Origin: Pseudomonadota bacterium
GTDB taxonomy: Bacteria; Pseudomonadota; Gammaproteobacteria; Burkholderiales; Burkholderiaceae_C
DNA length: 64,000 nt
Assembly (NCBI GenBank): GCA_963205115.1
Contig: CAUJHV010000024.1
Location: 1-64,000 of the forward strand
Direction of reading: 5' to 3'
Under the pieces are notes generated by a model. The model saw only the letters and a program-made list of their open reading frames with translations, was not told the origin of the DNA and made no database searches. Shown here piece by piece: positions 32,743 through 42,948 of the stretch (its first letter is position 1; each line of letters opens with the position of its first letter). Position numbers and translations under genes: made by a program.

Positions 32743-32877
32743 ACTCCCATCCGGCCGCCTTCGGGCCGGCCGGCCCCTGTGCTAGATTGACCGCGACCCC
32801 CTGACGGGCTGCTGCGGTCGTCTGTCCGCAACGGTGGACCGTTACGGTGCCTGGCCGCCAGGCGGCCGGGTTCACGA

Positions 32878-35800
32878 ATGCTCTCCACTCCGTCTCCTGC
32901 AGCGCCGGTTTTGCCCCATCCCCGCCCCGCCTGGTGGCGCAGGGCGCTGAATGTGCTGCTTTTTGCGCTAGTCTTGCTGGCCAGCCTAACGGTGTTGGGG
33001 TGGCTGACGCTGCACTGGGGGATTTTGCCCCGCCTCGAACAATGGCGTCCCGACATCGAGCAGCGGGCATCGGCGGCCATCGGCAAGCCGGTGCGCATCG
33101 GCCACATCGAGGTGCGCAGCCACGGCTGGGTGCCCAGCGTCGAGCTGCAGGACGTGCGCCTGCTCGACGCGCAAGGCCGCCCGGTCTTGCGCCTGGGCCG
33201 CGTCACCGCCGCGCTGGCGGCCCGCTCGCTGCTGGCCATGCAGCTGCGCTTTGCCCAGCTGCACGTCGAACGTGTGGACCTGGACGTGCGCCGCGACATC
33301 CATGGTCGTATCCGCATCGCCGGCTTCGACACGCAGGACACCACCGACGCCGGGGCGGACGACGGGCGCTCCGCCGACTGGCTGTTCGCGCAGCCCGAGA
33401 TCGTCGTGCGTCACGCGCGTGTGCGCTGGACCGACGAGCGCCGCCACGCGCCGCCGCTCGAGCTCAGCGATGCCGACCTGGTGCTGCGCAACAGCCTGCG
33501 GCGCCACCAGCTCCGGCTGGACGCCACGCCGCCGGCCGATTGGGGCGAGCGTTTCACGCTGATCGGCCAGTTCACGCAGAGCCTGCTGCAGCGCAGCGGC
33601 AACTGGCGCGAGTGGAGCGGCACGGCCTACGCGTCGCTGCCCGCGGGCGACGTGGCGCAGCTGCGCCGCTACGTGAACCTGCCCTTCGATCTGACCGGCG
33701 GGCGCGGCGCCATGCGCGCCTGGATCGACCTGGCACAGGGGCAGTGGCGCGGCGCCACGGCCGATGTGGCGCTGGCCGATGTGAGCCTGCGTCTGGCCGC
33801 ACACCTCGAGCCGATTGCCATCGCCCGGCTGGGCGGGCGTGTGACGGCCTCGCGCACGGTCGCGGGCGGTGAAGTGCAGACCCGCGGCTTGCACTTCAGC
33901 ACCGGCGACGGTGTGCAGTGGCCCTCGGGCGACCTGATGCTGGAGTGGCTGCAGAAGGCGCCAACGGCCCCGTCCGTTGCGGCGGCGGCCGGCACGGCTT
34001 CGGGGGCGGCTTCGGGCGCGGCCCACGTGCTGGCGGAAGTCACCGGCGGCCGCCTCCGCGCCGACCGGCTTGACCTGGGCGTGCTGGGTACGCTGGCCGT
34101 GCGCCTGCCGCTGGGCCAGGCGCTGGAGTCGACGCTGCAAAGCCTGAGCCCCGGCGGTCTGGTCAGTGACCTGGACCTGCGCTGGAGCGGGCCATTGGAT
34201 GCCCCGCAGGGCTGGCAGACCAAGGGCCGCGTGGCGCGTCTGGTGCTGGCCCCGCGGCCGGCGGCGCAGCCCGGCGGCATCGGACGCCCGGGGCTGGCGG
34301 GCGCGGATATCCAGTTCGACTTCGGCAACACCGGCGGCAAGGCAACGCTGGCGATGAAGCAGGGCGCGCTGCACCTGCCCGGCATCTTCGAGGACCCGGC
34401 CCTGGCCATGGACGAACTCCAGGGCCAGCTGGAGTGGAGCGTGCGCGCGCGCCCGCAGGCGCCGCCGGCCCTCGAGGTGCGCCGGAACGACGTGCGCTTT
34501 GCCAATGCCGACGGCCGCGGCGAACTCAAGGGCCTGTGGCGCACCGGCAAGGGCAGCGGCTTTGGCGCGGGGGGCTACCTGCCCGGCGAGATCGACATCA
34601 GCGGGCGCATCCCGCGGGCGCGTGCCGCACGCGTGGCGGCCTACCTGCCGCTGGGCATTCCGGCGTCGGTGCGGCACTACGTGGCCCGCGCCGTGCGCGC
34701 CGGCGAGATCGACAACGGCAGCTTTGCGATCAAGGGTGACGCCTGGCGTGTGCCCTTTGCCGACCACCCCGAGGGTGTCTTCCGCTTCAGCGGCCAGTTG
34801 CGCGACGGGGCCTTCGACTACCTGCCGTCGGTGCCGCGCGGCGTGGCGGAGGCGGCCTGGGATTCGCCTTGGCCGGGCTTCACGCAGGTCAGCGGCGACC
34901 TGCTGTTCGACCGCGCCTCGATGACGCTGGACAAGATGCAGGCCAAGCTGTGGGGCGTGCAGCTGCGCGACGTCACCGCCCGCATCGCCTCGCTCAACCA
35001 CGACGGCGTGCTGCGCGTCGATGGCGAAGGCCGCGGGCCGGTGGGCGACATGCTGCGCTTCGTCGACGCCACGCCGGTGGGTCAGTGGATCGGCGGCGGG
35101 CTGAAGACGCTGCAGGCCGCCGGGAACGGCGAGCTGCGCCTGGCCTTGAGCATCCCGCTGGCCCGGGCCGATGCCACGCAGGTCCAGGGCAGCGTCACGC
35201 TGCCGGGCAACGACGTGCAGATCCGCCCGGACATGCCGCTGCTGGCCGGTGCGCGCGGGCGGGTGGAGTTCAGCCAGAAGGGCTTCCAGGTCGTCGGCGC
35301 CACCGCGCGCGCGCTGGGCGGCGAGGCGGCCTTCGAAGGCGGCCTGCAGCCCGATGGCAGCCTGCGTTTCACGGCGCAGGGCACGGCCACGGCCGAAGGT
35401 CTGCGCCGCGCCGTCGAGTTCGCGCCGCTGCCCCTGGTGGCCGGTGCGCTGCGCGGCCAGACCGGCTGGCGCGCCAACCTGCTGATCCAGCAAGGCCGCC
35501 CGGAGGTCACGGTCACCAGCGACCTGATCGGCCTGTCCAGCGAATGGCCTGCGCCAATGGACAAGCCCGCCGCGACGGCCTGGCCGATGCGCTGGCAGAG
35601 CCTGCCGGTGGCCACCGCACGCGCGGGCGATCCGATACGCGACCAGCTGCGGCTGGATGTCGGCCCGGTGCTGCAGCTGCGGCTGCAGCGCGAGTGGCAG
35701 GGCGACCAGGTGCGCGTGCTGGGCGGGGCACTGGGCATCGGCGAAGCCGCGCCCCCACTGACATCGCCGACCGCAACCATGGCCGTGCGCGCGCGGCTGG

Positions 35801-37095
35801 CACGGCTGGATGTCGACCGCTGGCAACGCACCCTGGCGCGGCTGCCCGAAGCCGAAGCCGCTGCCTTGCCGGCCTGGCCGCGTCTGCAGGTGCAGGCCCA
35901 GGTGCAGGAGCTGCTGCTGATGTCGCGCCGCTTTACCGCGGCCAGCGCGGAAATCGCCCAGGATGCGGTGTCTGCCGGCGCCGCCTGGCAGGGCCAATTC
36001 AAGGCCGACGAGGCCGCCGGGCGCCTGAGCTGGCGTCCGCCGCGCAGCGCGCTGGACGGCGGCCGAATCGTCGCGCGACTGGAGCGGCTGGCGCTGCCGC
36101 CGGCGGAACCGCTGGATCTGGACGGCTTGCTGGACAACACGCCGTCGCGGCTGCCGGCGCTGGACGTCGTGGTCGACGATTTCCAGATGGCGCAGCGCAG
36201 GCTGGGACGGATGGAACTGATGGCCTCGGGCCGTGCGCCGGGTGTCAGCCGTGACTGGAAACTCGACCGTATCGAGCTCAACGTGCCCGAGGCGCGCCTG
36301 ACCGGCACGGGCCTGTGGCGCGCGCCGGACCGCAGCGGCGGGACAGGCCGCATGGAGGCCGATCTGAATCTCGAGCTCGGGGACACCGGGCGGCTGGCTT
36401 CGCGGCTGGGCTGGGTCGAAGCCATTCGCGGCGGTCAGGGGCACATGAAAGGCCGCTTCACCTGGAACGGCGCGCCGCTGTCGCCCGACTGGCCCAGCCT
36501 GGACGGCCAGTTGCAGGTCGCGCTCGAGCAGGGGCAGTTCCTGCGCGCCGAGCCGGGCGTGGGCCGCCTGCTGGGCGTGCTGAGCCTGCAGTCTCTGCCG
36601 CGCCGGCTGCTGCTGGATTTCCGCGATGTCTTCCAGCAGGGGTTTGCCTTCGACCAGGTCACCGGCGAGATCCGCGTCGCGCGCGGTCACGCGCATACCG
36701 GCAACTTGCGCATGCGTGGGCTGCAGGCCTCGGTCTACATCGAAGGCGACGCGGACCTGGTGCGCGAGACGCAAGACCTGCGTGTGCTCATCGTGCCCGA
36801 GATCAATGCCGGCGCCGCCTCGCTGGCCTATCTGGCCGTCAACCCCGCTGTCGGCCTGGGCACCTTCCTCGCACAGCTGCTGCTGCGCGACCCGCTGCGG
36901 GCGGCCAATACGCGCGAATTCACGATCACCGGGCCGATGGCCGACCCGAAGATCGACCGTGTCGAACGCTCGGCAACGGCGCCGCTGCCCGGCAGCGACC
37001 CGGCCGCGCCCCCGACGCCTTTGCCCGCCATGCCCGTTCCGCCCGCGCCCTCGGCGGCGCCTGCCAACCCCAACCCCAGCGAGCGCCCCGGATGA
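32878..37095 (+). CDS. yhdP: YhdP family AsmA-like phospholipid-transport protein
   Basis: A 1,405-residue protein with one N-terminal membrane helix (about 20-40) and a very long periplasmic beta-rich part (DUF3971/AsmA repeats). It ends with the conserved YhdP C-terminal region (MKGRFTWNGAPLSPDWPSLDG, GDADLVRETQDLRVLIVPEIN, then FTITGPMADPKIDRV; first two quoted only in part: FTWNGAPLSPDWPSL and DLVRETQDLRVLIVPEIN). YhdP, TamB and YdbH are bridge-like proteins that carry phospholipids to the outer membrane in E. coli. A low-complexity Pro/Ala tail ends it. Its stop overlaps the nitrilase start by 4 bases. Confidence 0.93.
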   Translation: MLSTPSPAAPVLPHPRPAWWRRALNVLLFALVLLASLTVLGWLTLHWGILPRLEQWRPDIEQRASAAIGKPVRIGHIEVRSHGWVPSVELQDVRLLDAQGRPVLRLGRVTAALAARSLLAMQLRFAQLHVERVDLDVRRDIHGRIRIAGFDTQDTTDAGADDGRSADWLFAQPEIVVRHARVRWTDERRHAPPLELSDADLVLRNSLRRHQLRLDATPPADWGERFTLIGQFTQSLLQRSGNWREWSGTAYASLPAGDVAQLRRYVNLPFDLTGGRGAMRAWIDLAQGQWRGATADVALADVSLRLAAHLEPIAIARLGGRVTASRTVAGGEVQTRGLHFSTGDGVQWPSGDLMLEWLQKAPTAPSVAAAAGTASGAASGAAHVLAEVTGGRLRADRLDLGVLGTLAVRLPLGQALESTLQSLSPGGLVSDLDLRWSGPLDAPQGWQTKGRVARLVLAPRPAAQPGGIGRPGLAGADIQFDFGNTGGKATLAMKQGALHLPGIFEDPALAMDELQGQLEWSVRARPQAPPALEVRRNDVRFANADGRGELKGLWRTGKGSGFGAGGYLPGEIDISGRIPRARAARVAAYLPLGIPASVRHYVARAVRAGEIDNGSFAIKGDAWRVPFADHPEGVFRFSGQLRDGAFDYLPSVPRGVAEAAWDSPWPGFTQVSGDLLFDRASMTLDKMQAKLWGVQLRDVTARIASLNHDGVLRVDGEGRGPVGDMLRFVDATPVGQWIGGGLKTLQAAGNGELRLALSIPLARADATQVQGSVTLPGNDVQIRPDMPLLAGARGRVEFSQKGFQVVGATARALGGEAAFEGGLQPDGSLRFTAQGTATAEGLRRAVEFAPLPLVAGALRGQTGWRANLLIQQGRPEVTVTSDLIGLSSEWPAPMDKPAATAWPMRWQSLPVATARAGDPIRDQLRLDVGPVLQLRLQREWQGDQVRVLGGALGIGEAAPPLTSPTATMAVRARLARLDVDRWQRTLARLPEAEAAALPAWPRLQVQAQVQELLLMSRRFTAASAEIAQDAVSAGAAWQGQFKADEAAGRLSWRPPRSALDGGRIVARLERLALPPAEPLDLDGLLDNTPSRLPALDVVVDDFQMAQRRLGRMELMASGRAPGVSRDWKLDRIELNVPEARLTGTGLWRAPDRSGGTGRMEADLNLELGDTGRLASRLGWVEAIRGGQGHMKGRFTWNGAPLSPDWPSLDGQLQVALEQGQFLRAEPGVGRLLGVLSLQSLPRRLLLDFRDVFQQGFAFDQVTGEIRVARGHAHTGNLRMRGLQASVYIEGDADLVRETQDLRVLIVPEINAGAASLAYLAVNPAVGLGTFLAQLLLRDPLRAANTREFTITGPMADPKIDRVERSATAPLPGSDPAAPPTPLPAMPVPPAPSAAPANPNPSERPG

Positions 37096-37910
37096 AATTG
37101 GCCGCGATCCAGATGGTCTCCACACCCGACGTGGCCCGCAACCTCGACGCCGCGCGCCGGCTGCTGGAGCAGGCCGCGCAAGCCGGCGCCACGCTGGCCG
37201 CGCTGCCGGAATATTTCTGCCTGATGGGCCGCCGCGACACCGACAAGCTCGCCGTGGCCGAGACCTTCGGCGACGAGGGGCCGATCCAGTCGACGCTGGC
37301 GCGCGCTGCGCGCGACCTGGGCCTGTGGATCGTCGGCGGCACGCTGCCGCTGCGCGTGCCCGGGCGCGACGACCGTGTGCGCAACAGCTGCCTGGTCTTC
37401 GACCCCAGCGGCGCCTGCGCGGCGCGCTACGACAAGATCCACCTCTTTGCGTATGACAACGGGCGCGAGAGCTACGACGAGGCGCGCGTGCTCGAAGCGG
37501 GCTCGCAGCCCGTGAGCTTCACGGCCGGCGGCCACCGCATCGGGCTGAGCGTCTGCTACGACCTGCGCTTCCCCGAGCTCTACCGGCAGCTGGCATTCGA
37601 CGGCGACACGCGCTGCGACGTGATGTGCGTGCCTTCGGCCTTCACCTACCCCACGGGCCAGGCGCACTGGGACCTGCTGCTGCGCGCGCGCGCCGTGGAA
37701 AACCAGTGCGTGGTGCTGGCGCCGGCGCAGGGCGGCCTGCACGAAAACGGTCGGCGCACCTGGGGCCACAGCCTGATCGTCGGGCCCTGGGGCGATCGCC
37801 TGGCCGAGCGCGAGACCGAGGGCGAAGGCGTGGTCTTGGCGGATCTGGATGCCGGCCGGCTGGCCGAGGTGCGCGCGCAGCTGCCGGCGCTGCGCCATCG
37901 ACGGCTCTGA
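37092..37910 (+). CDS. Carbon-nitrogen hydrolase (nitrilase superfamily, Nit1-like)
   Basis: A 272-residue nitrilase-superfamily enzyme. The catalytic triad is Glu40 (LPEYF), Lys115 (YDKIHLF) and Cys155 (GLSVCYDLRFPELYR). The sequence closely fits the Nit1/YafV-type deaminated-glutathione amidase group, whose repair role removes toxic side products of transaminases. Start ATG 37092 overlaps the yhdP stop; the yhdP-nitrilase pairing is common in beta-proteobacteria. The exact substrate is assumed from family resemblance. Confidence 0.93.
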   Translation: MKLAAIQMVSTPDVARNLDAARRLLEQAAQAGATLAALPEYFCLMGRRDTDKLAVAETFGDEGPIQSTLARAARDLGLWIVGGTLPLRVPGRDDRVRNSCLVFDPSGACAARYDKIHLFAYDNGRESYDEARVLEAGSQPVSFTAGGHRIGLSVCYDLRFPELYRQLAFDGDTRCDVMCVPSAFTYPTGQAHWDLLLRARAVENQCVVLAPAQGGLHENGRRTWGHSLIVGPWGDRLAERETEGEGVVLADLDAGRLAEVRAQLPALRHRRL

Positions 37911-38086
37911 GGGGCCGGCCTCTCGGTGGGGCGTCGGGCTGTTCCTGCGCCCTTGAGCCCGCGCGGCGCTCCTCGCATGGCGCCGGCGCGGCCCTGGCCC
38001 AGGCCCTGCCGATGGCCACGGCGCACGGGTGGCTTCTGGCGCAGGCCCCGATGTCGCCGCGCGCCAGTGCGCGCTAATGTTCGCCC

Positions 38087-41000
38087 ATGCACACCGTTGC
38101 TTCCTCGCTGCCGCCTGCCGATGGTGGCCTCACGCCCGCGCTGGCCACGTCGCCGCTGCGCGCGGCCATCCGTGCCCTCACGCGCACGCCGGAACCGGAG
38201 CTGCTGCCCACGCTGCTGGCGCAGGCACGACAGGACGACGCGGCCGCGCTGCGCACGCAGGAACTGGCGCTGCGGCTGGCGCGCGGCGTGCGCGAGCGTG
38301 CGCGCGAAGGCGGCCGTGCCGGGCTGGTGCAGGGTCTGCTGCAGGAATTTGCGCTGAGCTCGCAGGAGGGCGTGGCGCTGATGTGCCTGGCCGAGGCGCT
38401 GCTGCGCATCCCGGATGCGGCCACGCGCGACGCGCTGATCCGCGACAAGATCGCCCACGGCAACTGGCAGCAGCACCTGGGGCAGAGCCCGTCACTGTTC
38501 GTCAATGCGGCTGCCTGGGGCCTGCTGCTGACCGGCCGGCTGGTGGCCACGCACAGTGACACGGGGCTGAGCACGACGCTGCGCCGGGCGCTCACGCGCG
38601 GCGGCGAGCCGTTGATCCGTCGGGGCGTGGACATGGCCATGCGCATGATGGGCGAGCAGTTCGTCACCGGCGAGACCATCGAACAGGCCCTGGCCAATGC
38701 CCGCACGCGTGAGTCCCAGGGCTTTCGCTACAGCTACGACATGCTGGGCGAGGCGGCACTCACCGAGCATGATGCGCAGCGTTATCTCGCGGCCTATGCG
38801 CTGGCCATCGAGGCCATCGGCGCGGCATCGGCCGGCCGCGGCATCCTGCGCGGGCCGGGCATCTCGATCAAGCTGTCCGCGCTGCACCCGCGCTACGTGC
38901 GGTCGCAGGTCGCACGGGTGCAGGCCGAGCTCTACCCGCGGCTGCGGCACCTGGCGCTGCTGGCGCGCCGCCACGACATCGGGCTGAATATCGACGCCGA
39001 AGAATCCGACCGGCTGGACCTGTCGCTGGACCTGCTCGAGCGCCTGTGCCACGAGCCGGAACTGGCCGGCTGGAACGGCATCGGCTTCGTCATCCAGGCC
39101 TACCTCAAGCGCTGCCCGGCGGTGGTGGATTTCCTCGTCGATCTGGCGCGGCGCAGCCGCCACCGGCTGATGGTGCGCCTGGTCAAGGGCGCTTACTGGG
39201 ACAGCGAGATCAAGCGCGCACAGCTCGACGGCCAGGCGGGTTATCCGGTCTACACGCGCAAGCCGCACACCGACGTGGCCTACCTGGCCTGCGCGCGCCG
39301 GCTGCTGGATGCGCCCGACGCCGTCTTCGCCCAGTTCGCCACGCACAACGCGCAGACGCTGGCGGCGATCCACACGCTGGCCGGCGACGACCCCGAGGGC
39401 ACGCGCTACGAATTCCAGTGCCTGCACGGCATGGGCGAGCCGCTGTACGAGCAGGTCGTGCGGCCGGTCGATCAGGGCGGGCTGGGCCGCGCCTGCCGCA
39501 TCTACGCGCCGGTGGGCACACACGACACGCTGCTGGCCTATCTCGTGCGCCGGCTGCTGGAAAACGGCGCAAACAGCTCCTTCGTCAACCGCATCGCCGA
39601 CGAGAACCTGCCGCTGGAGGAACTGGTCGAGGATCCCGTGCGCGGGGTCCAGGCCGCGGCGGCACGCGAGGGCCGCGTCGGTGCGCCGCATCCGGCCGTG
39701 CCCGTGCCGGCCGCGCTTTATGGCGCCACGCGGCGCAACTCCAGCGGCCTGGACCTGGCCGACGAATCGACATTGGCTGCGCTGGCGCGCCACTTCGAAG
39801 CCACCGCCGGCAGCCACTGGCACGCGCAGCCGATCCTGGCCGACGATCCCGCAGCCGACGCACCGGCGGATGCGGTGGCCACGGTGCAGCCGCAGGCCGT
39901 CACCAACCCCGCCGACCGGGCCGATGTCGTCGGCACGGTGGTCGAGGCCCTGCCCGCGCAGGTGCAGGCGGCGCTGCAGGCCGCCGTCGAAGCGGCACCG
40001 GCGTGGGCCGCCACGCCGGTGGCCGAACGCGCCGCATGCCTGGAAGCGGCGGCCGACGCGCTGGACGCCGCCGGCCCGCGCCTGGTGCCGCTGCTGGTGC
40101 GCGAAGCGGGCAAGACCTGCGCCAATGCGGTCTCCGAAGTGCGCGAGGCGGTGGACTTCCTGCGCTACGACGCGCAACAGATCCGCGCCGGTTTCGACAA
40201 CGTCACACATCAGCCGCTGGGCCCGGTGGTCTGCATCAGCCCCTGGAACTTCCCGCTGGCCATCTTCATGGGCCAGATCGCCGCGGCGCTGGCCGCGGGC
40301 AACGTGGTGCTGGCCAAGCCGGCCGAACAGACCCCGCTGGTGGCGGCCGAGGCCGTGCGCCTGCTGCATGCCGCGGGCATTCCGCGCGGCGCGCTGCAAC
40401 TGCTGCCCGGGCGCGGCGAGACCGTGGGCGCCGCGCTCGTGGGCGATGCGCGCGTGCAGGGTGTGCTCTTCACCGGTTCGACCGAGGTCGCGCGGCTGCT
40501 GCAGCGTGCGCTGGCCGGGCGACTGGGCGCGCACGGGCGGCCGGTGCCGCTGATCGCCGAGACCGGCGGGCAGAACGCCCTGCTGGTCGACTCCTCGGCG
40601 CTGGCCGAACAGGCGGTGGTCGACATCGTCGCCTCGGCCTTCGACAGCGCCGGCCAGCGCTGCTCGGCGCTGCGCCTGCTGTGCGTGCAGGACGATGTGG
40701 CCGAGCGCATCGTCGAATTGATCGAAGGCGCCACGGCGCAGTGGCACACCGGCGCGCCGCGGCACCTGGCCACCGACGTCGGCCCGGTGATCGACGACGA
40801 GGCACGCGCGGCTGTCGAAACGCATGTGCAGGTTTTGGCCGAACAGGGCTGCCGCGTGTGGCGCCAGCCGCTGTCGCCGGCCCACACGGCACAGGGCAGC
40901 TTCGTCGCGCCCACGCTGATCGAGATCGACCGAGTGGACCGCCTGCAGCGCGAGGTCTTCGGCCCTGTCCTTCATGTGCTGCGTTATGCGCGCGACGATC

Positions 41001-41890
41001 TCGAGGCCACGCTGCGCGCCGTCAACGCCACCGGCTACGGCCTGACCCAGGGCGTGCACACGCGCATCGACGAAACCGTGGCGCAGGTACTGGCGGCCAC
41101 GCGTGCGGGCAACCTCTACGTCAACCGCAACATCGTGGGCGCGGTGGTGGGTGTGCAGCCCTTCGGTGGCGACGGCTTGTCCGGTACCGGCCCGAAGGCC
41201 GGGGGGCCGCTGTACCTGCTGCGCCTGCTGGCGCGCCGCCCCTCGCAGGCCGCGCGGCTGGCCGTGGCGCGCAGCGGCAGCTCGGCTGCGCCGCCGGTGC
41301 GCGGCCTGGGCCTGCTGCCCGATGGGGCTGCCGCATCCGAGACCGCCGAGGCGCAGGACGCCCTTCGCGCCTGGGCGCTGCACCAGGGCCTGGGTGTGCT
41401 CGCGGCGCAGTGCGACCAGGCGGCGGCGGAGTCGCCCGTGGGCGCGTGGCAGGCGCTGCCGGGTCCGACGGGCGAGGCCAACCTCTACGCCGTGCTGCCG
41501 CGCGAAGCCGTGCTGTGCCTGGCCGATGCCGAAGCCGACCGCCTGGCGCAACTGGCGGCCGTGCTGGCCGTGGGCAGCCATGCCGTGTGGCCGGCCGAGG
41601 CCATGGCCCTGCGTGAACGCCTGCCCGCGGCGGTGCGCGAGCGCATCCGCATCGCACAGGACTGGCGTGCGCCGCAGACCCCGTTCGACGCCGCGCTCCA
41701 GCACGGCAGTGCCGAGGCCTTGCGCCACACGCAGTCGGTGCTGGCTGTACGCCCGGGGCCGTTGGTGGCGCTGACCGGCCTGGTGCCCGGCGACGGCCAC
41801 GTGCCGGTGGAGCGACTGGTGATCGAGCGTGCGCTGAGCATCAACACCGCGGCGGCGGGTGGCAATGCGAGCCTGATGACCCTGGCGTGA
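38087..41890 (+). CDS. putA: Bifunctional proline dehydrogenase/L-glutamate gamma-semialdehyde dehydrogenase
   Basis: A 1,267-residue PutA that oxidises proline to glutamate with FAD and NAD+. The proline dehydrogenase barrel (about 120-500; SYDMLGEAAL, ILRGPGISIKLSALHPRY, MVRLVKGAYWDSEIKRAQ) precedes the P5C dehydrogenase domain (about 560-1050; ISPWNFPLAIF, nucleophile Cys859 in DSAGQRCSALRLL, IAETGGQNALLVD). A C-terminal ALDH-like domain extends to about 1267. There is no N-terminal ribbon-helix-helix, so it is not a DNA-binding trifunctional PutA. It sits alone; the convergent cyclodeaminase-family gene may share proline metabolism. Confidence 0.95.
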   Translation: MHTVASSLPPADGGLTPALATSPLRAAIRALTRTPEPELLPTLLAQARQDDAAALRTQELALRLARGVRERAREGGRAGLVQGLLQEFALSSQEGVALMCLAEALLRIPDAATRDALIRDKIAHGNWQQHLGQSPSLFVNAAAWGLLLTGRLVATHSDTGLSTTLRRALTRGGEPLIRRGVDMAMRMMGEQFVTGETIEQALANARTRESQGFRYSYDMLGEAALTEHDAQRYLAAYALAIEAIGAASAGRGILRGPGISIKLSALHPRYVRSQVARVQAELYPRLRHLALLARRHDIGLNIDAEESDRLDLSLDLLERLCHEPELAGWNGIGFVIQAYLKRCPAVVDFLVDLARRSRHRLMVRLVKGAYWDSEIKRAQLDGQAGYPVYTRKPHTDVAYLACARRLLDAPDAVFAQFATHNAQTLAAIHTLAGDDPEGTRYEFQCLHGMGEPLYEQVVRPVDQGGLGRACRIYAPVGTHDTLLAYLVRRLLENGANSSFVNRIADENLPLEELVEDPVRGVQAAAAREGRVGAPHPAVPVPAALYGATRRNSSGLDLADESTLAALARHFEATAGSHWHAQPILADDPAADAPADAVATVQPQAVTNPADRADVVGTVVEALPAQVQAALQAAVEAAPAWAATPVAERAACLEAAADALDAAGPRLVPLLVREAGKTCANAVSEVREAVDFLRYDAQQIRAGFDNVTHQPLGPVVCISPWNFPLAIFMGQIAAALAAGNVVLAKPAEQTPLVAAEAVRLLHAAGIPRGALQLLPGRGETVGAALVGDARVQGVLFTGSTEVARLLQRALAGRLGAHGRPVPLIAETGGQNALLVDSSALAEQAVVDIVASAFDSAGQRCSALRLLCVQDDVAERIVELIEGATAQWHTGAPRHLATDVGPVIDDEARAAVETHVQVLAEQGCRVWRQPLSPAHTAQGSFVAPTLIEIDRVDRLQREVFGPVLHVLRYARDDLEATLRAVNATGYGLTQGVHTRIDETVAQVLAATRAGNLYVNRNIVGAVVGVQPFGGDGLSGTGPKAGGPLYLLRLLARRPSQAARLAVARSGSSAAPPVRGLGLLPDGAAASETAEAQDALRAWALHQGLGVLAAQCDQAAAESPVGAWQALPGPTGEANLYAVLPREAVLCLADAEADRLAQLAAVLAVGSHAVWPAEAMALRERLPAAVRERIRIAQDWRAPQTPFDAALQHGSAEALRHTQSVLAVRPGPLVALTGLVPGDGHVPVERLVIERALSINTAAAGGNASLMTLA

Positions 41891-41943
41891 TGGCGCTGGG
41901 CTGAAGCCGTCCGCGCCGATGCGGGCGCGCGCACGTGCACGGG

Positions 41944-42948
41944 TCAGCGCGTGCGCGGGTCGCTCGATGGCGGACGCGCGCCTTCGCTCGCGCGCAGCGT
42001 GTCCATCACCAGCATGCCCGCCGCCAAGTCCTCCAGCGCGTGGCCGACCGATTTGAAGACCGTGCGCGGATCGACGCGCGTGCGTCCCACGCGCTCGCCG
42101 CGGCACAGCTGCGCCAGCGTGGCGTGCAGGCTGTCCGCGCGCAGTGCGCCACTGGCCATCGGCTGCAGCAGCTCGCCGCTCTTGAGCAGCGCCTCTTCGG
42201 TGTCGACGCACCACAGGGCGCCGTTCCAGCAGGCATCGTCGGCCTCGCGCATTGCGGGCGTGAAGCTGCCGATGAGGTCCAGGTGTGTGCCCGGGCGCAG
42301 CCACGCGCCGTGCACGACGGGCGCGGTGGCCAGGGTCGCGCAGCTGACGATATCGGCCGTCGATGCGGCGGCGGGCAGGTCGCTGACGGCGGCTGCGTCG
42401 AGGCCCTGCGCGCACCAAGCCCGCGCAAGCGTCTGTGCCTGCTCGTGCCGGCGCGCCCAGATGCGAAAGCGTCGAAGGCCGGGGCGCGCCGCGCGAAACG
42501 CATCGGGCAGCAAGGCCGCGATCCGGCCTGCGCCGACCACCAGCAGTTCGGCGGCATCGTCGCGCGCGAGAAAGCGCGCGGCCAGCGCCGAAGTGGCGGC
42601 CGTGCGCCGTGCGGTCAACGCATCGCCGTCGATCAGTGCCAGCGGCACGCCCGTGCGGGCGTCGTGCAGCAGGTAGCTGGCGTGCAGGCCGGGCAGGCCG
42701 CGCGCGGCATTGGCGGGCGCGATGTTGATGCACTTCAGCCCGTAGTAGCGACCCGGCACCCAGGCCGGCATCACCAGCGAGGTCATGGACGCGCCCCCCG
42801 TGGGATCGGCCAGCTCCAGCACCTGGCGCGGCGGGGCCTCGCAGCCGTCGGCGAAGCCCTGCTGCAGCGCCTGCAGCAAGGCGGCGAAGGGCAAGGCCGC
42901 GTGCGTGGCGTCGGCGTCGACGATGCAAAAGCCAGGGCTGCTGCTCAT
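41944..42948 (-). CDS. Ornithine cyclodeaminase/mu-crystallin family enzyme
   Basis: A 334-residue NAD(P)-dependent enzyme. Family features are the N-terminal substrate region (YYGLKCINIAPANAARG), the Rossmann motif LLVVGAGRIAALLPDAF and GTHLDLIGSF. Members include ornithine cyclodeaminase, which makes proline, and delta1-pyrroline-2-carboxylate reductase. The site of the putA gene next door makes a proline or pyrroline-carboxylate role likely, but the specificity residues were not resolved. It is convergent with putA and is transcribed away from the large surface-protein operon. Confidence 0.9.
   Translation of the reverse strand: MSSSPGFCIVDADATHAALPFAALLQALQQGFADGCEAPPRQVLELADPTGGASMTSLVMPAWVPGRYYGLKCINIAPANAARGLPGLHASYLLHDARTGVPLALIDGDALTARRTAATSALAARFLARDDAAELLVVGAGRIAALLPDAFRAARPGLRRFRIWARRHEQAQTLARAWCAQGLDAAAVSDLPAAASTADIVSCATLATAPVVHGAWLRPGTHLDLIGSFTPAMREADDACWNGALWCVDTEEALLKSGELLQPMASGALRADSLHATLAQLCRGERVGRTRVDPRTVFKSVGHALEDLAAGMLVMDTLRASEGARPPSSDPRTR

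Noticed and set aside
28366..32790. A 1,474-codon plus-strand frame opposite glnE
   Set aside because: Its product is Gln/His/Arg-rich without domains, while the opposite strand carries intact glnE, rhombosortase and DMT genes.
32986..37125. A 1,379-codon minus-strand frame across yhdP
   Set aside because: It has no recognisable domain and lies opposite a well-supported gene; GC-rich codon bias leaves such frames open.
38492..42928. A 1,478-codon minus-strand frame opposite putA and across the ornithine-cyclodeaminase-type gene
   Set aside because: No domain was seen, and it is antisense to putA and out of frame with the real minus-strand enzyme.
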